Positions 21,795 to 27,311 of a DNA stretch of 27,311 nucleotides are shown here, piece by piece. Origin of the DNA: an uncultured Microcaldota archaeon (GTDB lineage: Archaea; Micrarchaeota; Micrarchaeia; Anstonellales; Anstonellaceae); the NCBI GenBank assembly GCA_903923795.1, contig CAIXYX010000026.1, positions 1-27,311 on the forward strand. The letters run 5' to 3'. Below the pieces are notes generated by a model. That model had not been told where the DNA came from. It ran no database searches and worked only from the letters and a program-made list of their open reading frames with translations. The position numbers were made by a program, and so were the translations under genes. The first letter of the stretch is position 1. The number at the start of each line of letters is the position of its first letter.

Positions 21795-21947
21795 CTATTC
21801 GAGATAGAGCTGTATGGCCTCTTTGATGTGCTCAAGCGCGTCCTCTTCAGTATCTCCATCGCTGATGCAGCCAGGCAACTCTGGAACGATAGCGACGTAG
21901 CCACCGTCATCTGTATCTGCCTTAAGGACCACTGAGAAAGATGCCAT
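21795..21947 (-). CDS. HicB-like antitoxin domain protein (orphan)
   Basis: 50 residues from ATG 21947. FSVVLKADTDDGGYVAIVPE followed by LPGCISDGDTEEDALEHIKE is the HicB-fold signature (Y-A-x-x-P-x-LPGC...G-x-T-xx-EA). HicB proteins are antitoxins of HicA mRNA interferases, though stand-alone members are frequent. No HicA frame is present on either side: 26 nt on one side separates it from the small basic gene's end and 91 nt on the other from the metallopeptidase. It lacks the C-terminal DNA-binding domain of full-length HicB. A CTTAAAT TATA box 22 nt before the ATG suggests a leaderless transcript, so the gene is probably live. Confidence 0.8.
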   Translation of the reverse strand: MASFSVVLKADTDDGGYVAIVPELPGCISDGDTEEDALEHIKEAIQLYLE

Positions 21948-21969
21948 AGTATGATGACACGTCCGTTGG

Positions 21970-21976
21970 ATTTAAG
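21970..21976 (-). promoter_or_regulatory. TATA box for HicB-like gene
   Basis: The minus strand reads CTTAAAT with 22 nt to the ATG at 21947, as for the isomerase operon at 1071. Confidence 0.6.
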
Positions 21977-22007
21977 CCTTTCATAAGTTTTCTTGAATAT
22001 AGAGATA

Positions 22008-22017
22008 GATTTAATTT
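22008..22017 (+). promoter_or_regulatory. TATA box for M14-like gene
   Basis: GATTTAATTT is centred about 26 nt before ATG 22039; leaderless arrangement. Confidence 0.55.
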
Positions 22018-22038
22018 GACACGCTTCCAATCTCATCC

Positions 22039-22956
22039 ATGCCAGTTTTCCAAATATCGAGTATGAGGAAATCGGATGAGGCTTCTAATTCACCAATTAA
22101 AAAAGTCCCATTTCGGCTCAATGATTTCGATGAAATATATAAGGCGATAGAGCGCGTGGCAAAGATGCTGGATGGAATTGCATTCACTGCAGTGGAGAGA
22201 GATGGATTAGTGGTCTTCACCTTCCACCTTACCGAATCTTCCCCAGAGCTTGAGTTCATCTTTAATCCAGTAAAACCTCCCCAAATTGGGCAGACGCTCC
22301 TGGTTCATGTGCACAACTCGGAGATGTTGGCAAAAAAAATGGGGGAGGAATACGTACGTAAGAACGGAGGCGCTCTCATCAGTTTCGCCAATGATGGAAA
22401 ACGGGAGAAGGAGATCGGATATCAATCGGTCGACCCGAACCAAATATTCAATTCGCAAATGAACGATAATAACGAGTATTTCTCTCGCCATGAAAATCCA
22501 GGAAAAATCGTGGAAGTAAGAAAATTTGCGGAAGCTTACGGAAATTTTATCAATCGCTTCAAACCCGATTGGTTGGTAGCCCTTCATAATGCCCGGGACG
22601 ATTGCTTTTATGTCAATAATATTGAAACAGCCATCGAATTGCAGGCGTTTCATCAAAAACATAACATGCCGATTCCAAGTTATACCGGAACAGATGGATC
22701 ATTCTTTCATTCAGTGATTATTATCACAAAACCAGACACAGACCCTGGGTTGAGCCATTGGGCATTACAACACGACATACCATATGTGAATGTAGAGACC
22801 TCAAACCCAGAACGCAGGAACGGATTTATTTTCCGAGGTCAAACGTCTGAAGAACAGTTCAATCTGCCCAATCCGGTGCGGATACAAATCGCGAAGGAGA
22901 CAGTTGAGTCACTGGCATCGAAGAAGATCAATGGACTGGTCCAAAAACAGAAATAA
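22039..22956 (+). CDS. M14-like zinc metallopeptidase/desuccinylase-type protein
   Basis: 305 residues. The pattern fits the M14/aspartoacylase-like carboxypeptidase fold: VHVHNSEMLAKKM near residue 90 contains the zinc motif HxxE (HNSE), YQSVDPNQIFN near residue 135 matches the DPNRxF segment typical of these enzymes (Arg here replaced by Gln), and WLVALHNARDD near residue 185 would hold the third zinc ligand histidine. A late glutamate (NVETSNPE region) is a candidate catalytic residue. There is no signal peptide, so it is cytoplasmic, unlike many M14 peptidases. The gene is more A+T-rich than its neighbours, which may mean it arrived by transfer. Substrate unknown. Confidence 0.65.
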   Translation: MPVFQISSMRKSDEASNSPIKKVPFRLNDFDEIYKAIERVAKMLDGIAFTAVERDGLVVFTFHLTESSPELEFIFNPVKPPQIGQTLLVHVHNSEMLAKKMGEEYVRKNGGALISFANDGKREKEIGYQSVDPNQIFNSQMNDNNEYFSRHENPGKIVEVRKFAEAYGNFINRFKPDWLVALHNARDDCFYVNNIETAIELQAFHQKHNMPIPSYTGTDGSFFHSVIIITKPDTDPGLSHWALQHDIPYVNVETSNPERRNGFIFRGQTSEEQFNLPNPVRIQIAKETVESLASKKINGLVQKQK

Positions 22957-22971
22957 AAGAAACAGAAAATA

Positions 22972-23373
22972 TTATTTCACGAGCCGGAATTTGTACCCGT
23001 AATGTATCAGCCCTTCAGGGTCGTCGGAGCGGATTTTGCGGAAAACGAATTCCACTTTGTCCTTGAATTTTACCATGTTTTCAGTGCAATCGACTATTTG
23101 CGCCGTGACTTTGGGCCCTTCCACCAATTGCACGATGGCGAGCACGTAAGGTATTTCAAGCTCGAGGCCGGCGGGGGCGGAATGCACGCCGCTGAACGAG
23201 TAGATTTCGCCTTTGCCCGAGAATTGGAATGACTCTATCTTGCCTTTGCGGCGGCAGGTGGAGCATATCTTTCTGGGTGGAAAGAATTTCGTCTTGCAGG
23301 TAGTGCATTGGGTGCCCGCGAGGCGGTAGCGCTCGGGTATGCGTCTCCAGGTAATTGCTATGTTTTCAGCCAT
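22972..23373 (-). CDS. DUF35 zinc-ribbon/OB-fold protein of HMG-CoA synthase complex
   Basis: 133 residues from ATG 23373, after GGTGAT. The N-terminal zinc ribbon has CTTC (23/26) and CSTC (37/40), and a C-terminal OB fold (GKGEIYSFSGVH, then PYVLAIVQLVEGPKVTAQIV) completes the DUF35 architecture. In methanogenic archaea this protein bridges acetoacetyl-CoA thiolase and HMG-CoA synthase into one complex with a shared CoA channel. Here it follows the thiolase by 28 nt, with HMG-CoA synthase upstream, so the same complex is expected. Confidence 0.93.
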   Translation of the reverse strand: MAENIAITWRRIPERYRLAGTQCTTCKTKFFPPRKICSTCRRKGKIESFQFSGKGEIYSFSGVHSAPAGLELEIPYVLAIVQLVEGPKVTAQIVDCTENMVKFKDKVEFVFRKIRSDDPEGLIHYGYKFRLVK

Positions 23374-23401
23374 AAATATCACCGAACACTAGAATCATGC
23401 G

Positions 23402-24565
23402 TCAATATGCCCTCTTCATGATGTGCACCACAGCAGTGGCACCGGAGCCGCCCACATTGTGCGTGAGACCAATATCGCAGTCTTCGACTTGGCGGCCATT
23501 GGCCTGCCCGCGCAATTGCCATGTCACTTCGACGGCCTGCTTGATACCGGTCGCGCCCACCGGATGGCCACAGGCTTTCAAACCACCAGATGTGTTGATG
23601 GAAATGTCGGAATTGAGCGCAGTCTTTCCAGCCTCTGATGCCGGACCGCCCTGCCCTTTCTTTACAAAGCCCAAATCCTCTATGGCGAGAATTTCAGCAA
23701 TTGTGAAGCAGTCATGCACTTCGGCCACGCTGATGTCTTTCGGAGTGACTTTTGCCATCTCATAGGCTTTTTTCGACGCCACTTCGGTGGCGCGCATGCT
23801 GGTGAGTGATTTGCGGTCATGCAAGGCAAGAGTGTCGGATGCTTGAGCCGAAGCGACAATTTCAATCGGCATCTCGGAATGGGCTTTTGCTTTGTCGAGA
23901 GGCATGAGCACCAATGCGGCGGCACCGTCGGTCACTGGCGAGCAATCGAACACCTTGAGGGGCGAGGCCACAACTTTGGATTTGAGAACGGTATCAAGCG
24001 TGATGACATTCTGGTATTGGGCATATTTGTTTTTGGAGCCGTTGAGGTGGTTCTTCACAGCAACTGATGCCATCTGCTCTTCAGTAGTTCCATAATCAAG
24101 CATGTGCCGTCTTGCCATTAGCGCATAGATGCCGGGGAAAGTCGCGCCGGGGAAAAGCTCCCACTCCTGGTCGCCCGCGCCTCCCAACGCGCTGACAACA
24201 TCGGCGCCGGGCACGTCAGTCATCTTCTCCACTCCACCGACAACAACGCAGTCATGGTAGCCGGAGGCGACTGCCAAGAAACCGCTGCGCAAGGCTACAC
24301 CACCAGAGGCGCAGGCCGCTTCAACTCTTGTGGAAGGCACTGGATTTAGGCCCATCCAATCTGCCAAGAGGGCGCCCGCGTGCTCTTGCGCAATCAGCCT
24401 GCCCGGAGCCATGGTGCCGCAATACATACCATCAATTTCGGCGCCAGAGAGTTTGGCATCTTCGAGAGCTTTCCTGCCAGCCTCGAGCACAAGGTCCCTA
24501 AAGCCCCGCTTCCAGTCTTCGCAGAAACGGGTCATTCCAACGCCGACAATAGCTACTTTACGCAT
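23402..24565 (-). CDS. Acetyl-CoA C-acetyltransferase (thiolase)
   Basis: This condenses two acetyl-CoA to acetoacetyl-CoA, the first step of the mevalonate pathway. 387 residues from ATG 24565 (GGTG 9 nt upstream). The nucleophilic cysteine is Cys85 in VEAACASGGVALRSG; HDCFTIAEI and CGHPVGATGIKQ give the other active-site histidine and cysteine regions, and the chain ends NVGGSGATAVVHIMKR, as in the archaeal SCP-x-like thiolases. Archaeal thiolases of this type lie beside DUF35 and HMG-CoA synthase, as here; the unfavourable thiolase reaction is pulled by direct transfer to the synthase. Confidence 0.94.
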   Translation of the reverse strand: MRKVAIVGVGMTRFCEDWKRGFRDLVLEAGRKALEDAKLSGAEIDGMYCGTMAPGRLIAQEHAGALLADWMGLNPVPSTRVEAACASGGVALRSGFLAVASGYHDCVVVGGVEKMTDVPGADVVSALGGAGDQEWELFPGATFPGIYALMARRHMLDYGTTEEQMASVAVKNHLNGSKNKYAQYQNVITLDTVLKSKVVASPLKVFDCSPVTDGAAALVLMPLDKAKAHSEMPIEIVASAQASDTLALHDRKSLTSMRATEVASKKAYEMAKVTPKDISVAEVHDCFTIAEILAIEDLGFVKKGQGGPASEAGKTALNSDISINTSGGLKACGHPVGATGIKQAVEVTWQLRGQANGRQVEDCDIGLTHNVGGSGATAVVHIMKRAY

Positions 24566-24583
24566 AAACATCAACACCGAATG

Positions 24584-24883
24584 TCATTGTTTATTCTCAA
24601 TCATTTCAGGTTCCAGGAGCTGGAGAAAAGATTGTCCATACATGCTACGATAGTACGGACTCATGATACAAGTATCATACTTTTTTTCAACTAGCTCACC
24701 TGAATGAAATTCACTCACTTTTTCGACAAATTTATTTATGCAACCGAATTTGTTCTTGCATTCAAACTGACTCGGATGAAGCCGTGATTTTTGCGCAGTT
24801 TCATCCCTGCGACATTCTTTGAATAATGCTTCTCTTGTGGCGAGTCCAATGTTATGCCCATTCTCCATAAATTTCAACTCCAT
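24584..24883 (-). CDS. Doubtful small ORF between HMG-CoA synthase and thiolase
   Basis: A 99-residue open frame filling most of the 335-nt gap in the mevalonate operon. It is Glu/Lys-rich with four cysteines (CRRDE, FECKNKFGC, DTC) and no recognised motif; it has no ribosome-binding site that I can see before ATG 24883 (ATG 24868 also possible). The region is more A+T-rich than its neighbours. It may be a real, recently acquired or fast-evolving protein, or simply spacer sequence. I see no terminator or clear promoter in the gap. Confidence 0.35.
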   Translation of the reverse strand: MELKFMENGHNIGLATREALFKECRRDETAQKSRLHPSQFECKNKFGCINKFVEKVSEFHSGELVEKKYDTCIMSPYYRSMYGQSFLQLLEPEMIENKQ

Positions 24884-24900
24884 GTATTAGAATCTTGATT

Positions 24901-25959
24901 TCACAAACTTTTCAGCTTGCGTCTGTGCTTCACATACAAGCCATAATCGAGGTAATTCTTTCTCCCGACATACCACGCCAATTTGTGCGGCGCTCGTTCG
25001 CGGGCCTCCACAAGATTGTCGGTCACTTCCATTGCGAATGAATCAGAACCTGCGCCGGAGCCGAACGAGGTGAGCAAGATGCGCTGGCCGGGCTTGGCGA
25101 TGTCAAGGACTGCGCAAAGTCCGATTGGCGAGGCGGCGGAATAGGTGTTTCCGATTATCGGTGTCATCAAACCAGGCTTGACTTTCTCAACATCAAGGCC
25201 CATCTTCTTGGCAACCTCAAGGGGGAATTTGCCATTTGGCTGGTGGAAGACAAAGTAATCGAAATCATTTGCCTCCATGCCAGTCTTCTCAAAGAGCCCC
25301 TGCGTGGCGCCCATCACGTGCCTGAAATACGCCGGCTCGCCGGTGAATCGGCCGCCGTGAGTCGGGAATTCGGCGTGCTGGCGGCGCCAGAAGTCGGGCG
25401 TGTCTGTTGTGAATGAATAGGTGGCTTCGAGCTTGGCTAAAATTTGTTCTTTCTGTCTTCCGATGATAAATGCAGCGGCACCCGCGCCGGCAGTGTATTC
25501 GAGGGCATCTCCGGGCCTGCCTTGCGAAGTGTCAGTGCCCACTGCCAAACTGTATTCGGCCATGTGGCTTGCCACAAGACCCATGCCAATCTGAATGGCG
25601 GCGGTGCCGGCCTTGCATGCGAATTCCAAATCTGCTGCCATCACATCGGGAGTGGAGCCGATTGCCTCGGCCACCATGGTGGCTGTGGGCTTGACAGCGT
25701 ATGGATGCGACTCGCTGCCGACATAGACTGCGCCGAGGCGCGAGGGCTCGATGTCGGCCACAGCAAGAGCGTTTCGCGATGCTTCCACTGCAAGAGTGGC
25801 CGCATCCTCGTCAAGGCCGGGCACGGATTTCTCCATGACGCCGAGGCCCTTGATTATGCGGTCGGGCTCCTCGCCCCACACGCGGGCTATCTCCTCGGCC
25901 TTGATGCGGTAAGATGGCACATAGGCCCCGTATCCGACTATTCCGGTCTCTGAAGTCAT
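24901..25959 (-). CDS. mvaS: Hydroxymethylglutaryl-CoA synthase
   Basis: This joins acetoacetyl-CoA and acetyl-CoA to make HMG-CoA, committing carbon to the mevalonate pathway that supplies archaeal isoprenoid lipids. 352 residues from ATG 25959, 8 nt after AGAGGT; the frame is open to 26001 but that codon has no such signal. The acyl-accepting cysteine is Cys115 in LEFACKAGTAA, the catalytic histidine His239 in FVFHQPNGKFP, and Glu83 in GSESHPYAVKP is the probable acid. The GAYVPSYRI N-terminus and NTYSAASPIGL (binding loop) also fit the archaeal enzyme. It lies 42 nt after the HTH regulator's stop and is followed by the thiolase and DUF35 genes. Confidence 0.95.
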   Translation of the reverse strand: MTSETGIVGYGAYVPSYRIKAEEIARVWGEEPDRIIKGLGVMEKSVPGLDEDAATLAVEASRNALAVADIEPSRLGAVYVGSESHPYAVKPTATMVAEAIGSTPDVMAADLEFACKAGTAAIQIGMGLVASHMAEYSLAVGTDTSQGRPGDALEYTAGAGAAAFIIGRQKEQILAKLEATYSFTTDTPDFWRRQHAEFPTHGGRFTGEPAYFRHVMGATQGLFEKTGMEANDFDYFVFHQPNGKFPLEVAKKMGLDVEKVKPGLMTPIIGNTYSAASPIGLCAVLDIAKPGQRILLTSFGSGAGSDSFAMEVTDNLVEARERAPHKLAWYVGRKNYLDYGLYVKHRRKLKSL

Positions 25960-26001
25960 AACACAAACCTCTGTGAGCATGATGTTGTCGAAACATGCCA
26001 A

Positions 26002-26685
26002 TTACAATTTATTCAACGCTTCCCTTATTTTCGGCAAATCCATTTTCGTGACAAGCACTGGTATCTGCTCCCTCTCGGCGATTTTCAGTGCCAATGCATC
26101 CACTTCATCAACGCCGTGCAATACCACAAGGCTCGGCTTCATAGGCGTGACTCTGATGACCACCATGGGCGAGCGGCCTGTGCTGACTTGCGTGAAGATG
26201 AATGCGCGCTCAGACATTGTGCCGTAGAGTTTTGGGAATTGGTTGAATGGCATCTCCAAAATGACTTTGAGAGAATCCATGAGCGTGTAGCCATAGAGTT
26301 TCTTGACTTTCATTAGCTCCTCGTTGGCCACCACTTTCGCGTTGAGCAATTTGGCGAAATCGATGGCAGACATCGAGGTGGCGAATTCATGCGTTTCGAA
26401 ATACTGGTCGACTTTCTCGACGCCCTGGCCCAATTTGGAGAGGATGGGATGGCCGCGTGCCTTGTCGATGTCGAAGAGCGAGTCGACAAATCTTCGTATG
26501 ATGGCGGTGCCGGGCGACTTTCTCCGGTTGCCCTCATAGTCGGAGATGGTGGAGCAGGAGAGGTCCAAGTGAGCGGCCAAGTCTGTTTGTGTGATGGCGA
26601 AAATCTCGCGCCATTTTTTCATTGTGGAGCCCGGATTGGCTGAGAGAGATATTTCACCCGCGATTTCATTACGGAGTTTTTCCAT
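26002..26685 (-). CDS. Archaeal HTH regulator, probable mevalonate operon control
   Basis: 227 residues from ATG 26685, with a TATA box about 24 nt upstream. Residues about 32-62 form an XRE/Cro-type helix-turn-helix (TQTDLAAHLDLSCSTISDYE). The C-terminal half (LVVLHGVDEVDALALKIAER, then IPVLVTKMD) is a conserved domain of the archaeal regulator family COG1709, which is often found beside HMG-CoA synthase genes. Its stop lies 42 nt before the HMG-CoA synthase ATG, so the two are probably one transcript. It probably regulates this operon and perhaps itself; the effector is unknown. Confidence 0.85.
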   Translation of the reverse strand: MEKLRNEIAGEISLSANPGSTMKKWREIFAITQTDLAAHLDLSCSTISDYEGNRRKSPGTAIIRRFVDSLFDIDKARGHPILSKLGQGVEKVDQYFETHEFATSMSAIDFAKLLNAKVVANEELMKVKKLYGYTLMDSLKVILEMPFNQFPKLYGTMSERAFIFTQVSTGRSPMVVIRVTPMKPSLVVLHGVDEVDALALKIAEREQIPVLVTKMDLPKIREALNKL

Positions 26686-26706
26686 AGTTTGATGGAGAGC
26701 CAAGGG

Positions 26707-26713
26707 TTTAAAA
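26707..26713 (-). promoter_or_regulatory. TATA box of the mevalonate operon
   Basis: The minus strand reads TTTTTAAAC, centred about 24-25 nt before ATG 26685; leaderless arrangement for the regulator and the whole operon. Confidence 0.6.
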
Positions 26714-26807
26714 AAGGAGCGTAAATGGGTTCGTCAAATGACTGAATGGGGAAAATAGACGAATATGCGATGGAGAATAGACGATAGGTGATTAAGCCAA
26801 AATCGAC

Positions 26808-27311
26808 TTAACCACCAAAGCAGCTTGGACCAGACACGGGCAGGGGTGATGATGATACAGGAGTTAAATATCGCACAATGACTATCCCAGAGCCGCCGGG
26901 TTGATACCATCCGCCCCCACCACCACCAGTATTCGCAATTCCTGCCGAGTCCGCTGCCCCGCCTCCGCCCAACCCAGCAGTGCCGGGTGTCCCGGCACCA
27001 TAATAAGACCCTCCGGCGCCGCCTCCGGCAAACCAACCCGAGACCCCGACAGAAGTTCCGAAGTGACTGCTCATATCCAAACCTGCGCCGCCGTTGCCTG
27101 ATTGTGCACCACTTGGGGCATCCAAGCCTGCAGCGCCGGCGCCGCCGCCACCGCCACACTGGCCGTTGACGTTGCCGGCAGCAATCTGGCGACTTAATGC
27201 CCCATAGGCACCAATCAAAAGCTGCTGGCCGGTCTGGCCCCTCGCATAGAACGTTCTTGAGACCTGAGCTCCTCCGAACGAACGGTTGGTCAGCAGGCCA
27301 CCGTACTCACG
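26808..27311 (-). CDS. Glycine-rich surface-type protein, C-terminal part
   Basis: The frame is open from the window edge (27311) to the TAA at 26808, so only the last 167 residues are visible; the N-terminus lies beyond the window. It is strongly Gly-rich (GGGGGAGAAGLDAPSG, GGGAGGSYYGAGTPGTAG) and ends its repeat region with GGGGGGWYQPGGSGIVIVRY, the closing motif of glycine-rich domains in many large extracellular and tail-fibre-like proteins. A 17-residue Ser/Pro tail follows. A TTG at 27218 is in frame but is probably internal. Extracellular location is inferred from domain type only. Confidence 0.75.
   Translation of the reverse strand, partial: REYGGLLTNRSFGGAQVSRTFYARGQTGQQLLIGAYGALSRQIAAGNVNGQCGGGGGAGAAGLDAPSGAQSGNGGAGLDMSSHFGTSVGVSGWFAGGGAGGSYYGAGTPGTAGLGGGGAADSAGIANTGGGGGGWYQPGGSGIVIVRYLTPVSSSPLPVSGPSCFGG

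Noticed and set aside
21769..22038. Possible HicA toxin partner
   Set aside because: No frame with the HicA double-stranded RNA-binding-like pattern or catalytic histidine is present beside the HicB-like gene.
1..27311. tRNA genes, rRNA, CRISPR arrays, transposases
   Set aside because: The intergenic gaps are short (mostly under 120 nt) and show no cloverleaf, regular spaced repeat, or transposase frame by eye. A covariance-model scan would be the proper test.

Overview
The window is archaeal chromosome. It carries an archaeal TATA-binding protein, the RNA polymerase subunit Rpo4 (RpoF), ribosomal protein L21e, DUF655, an archaeal KsgA, an archaeal-type AMP phosphorylase with a ribose-1,5-bisphosphate isomerase, and an HMG-CoA synthase / thiolase / DUF35 cluster. 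Many genes have a TATA-like element about 22-28 nt upstream of the start codon, as expected for archaeal leaderless mRNAs. G+C is moderately high, most proteins are compact, and many secreted or membrane proteins are unassignable. A DPANN-type or other little-studied lineage (for example Micrarchaeota or Diapherotrites) is a guess, not something the sequence proves. I see no rRNA, tRNA, CRISPR array or insertion sequence.

Layout. 1-4516 (+): a pseudo-GTPase EF-Tu/SelB-like protein, then ribose-1,5-bisphosphate isomerase, AMP phosphorylase and a membrane protein joined by overlapping ends (AMP salvage towards ribulose-1,5-bisphosphate; no RuBisCO in the window). 4537-8525: the usual archaeal L21e-RpoF-DUF655-KsgA block on the minus strand, split by an inserted plus-strand helical-protein gene. 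RpoF carries a long charged tail. 8698-9895 (+): TATA-binding protein with unusually similar halves, then a membrane-anchored TPR-like protein. 9923-11765 (-): an accessory patch with a GNAT acetyltransferase between two small ORFs (toxin-antitoxin-like) and an ATP-cone/PD-(D/E)XK nuclease. 11829-19324 (+): a DUF92 membrane protein, an unknown protein, a 1504-residue giant of unknown function with a beta-rich C-terminus, and a signal-peptide surface protein whose promoter abuts a run of 13 cytosines. 19402-22956: a PAP2 phosphatase/polyprenol-kinase fusion divergent from a triple zinc-ribbon protein, an ACT-domain regulator divergent from a small basic protein across an operator-like palindrome, an orphan HicB-like protein, and an M14-like metallopeptidase. 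22972-26685 (-): an HTH regulator, HMG-CoA synthase, a doubtful small ORF, thiolase and the DUF35 zinc-ribbon/OB protein, which together start the mevalonate (archaeal lipid) pathway. 26808-27311 (-): the C-terminal end of a glycine-rich protein running off the window.

Themes. Isoprenoid lipid metabolism recurs: the mevalonate entry complex, a DUF92 protein related to phytyl-phosphate kinase, and the lipid phosphatase/kinase fusion. Cell-surface proteins also recur: the signal-anchor proteins, possibly the giant protein, and the glycine-rich protein. The most unusual items are the giant protein, the phosphatase-kinase fusion, the poly-C tract at a surface-protein promoter, the nearly symmetric TBP, and the small-ORF/GNAT cassette.
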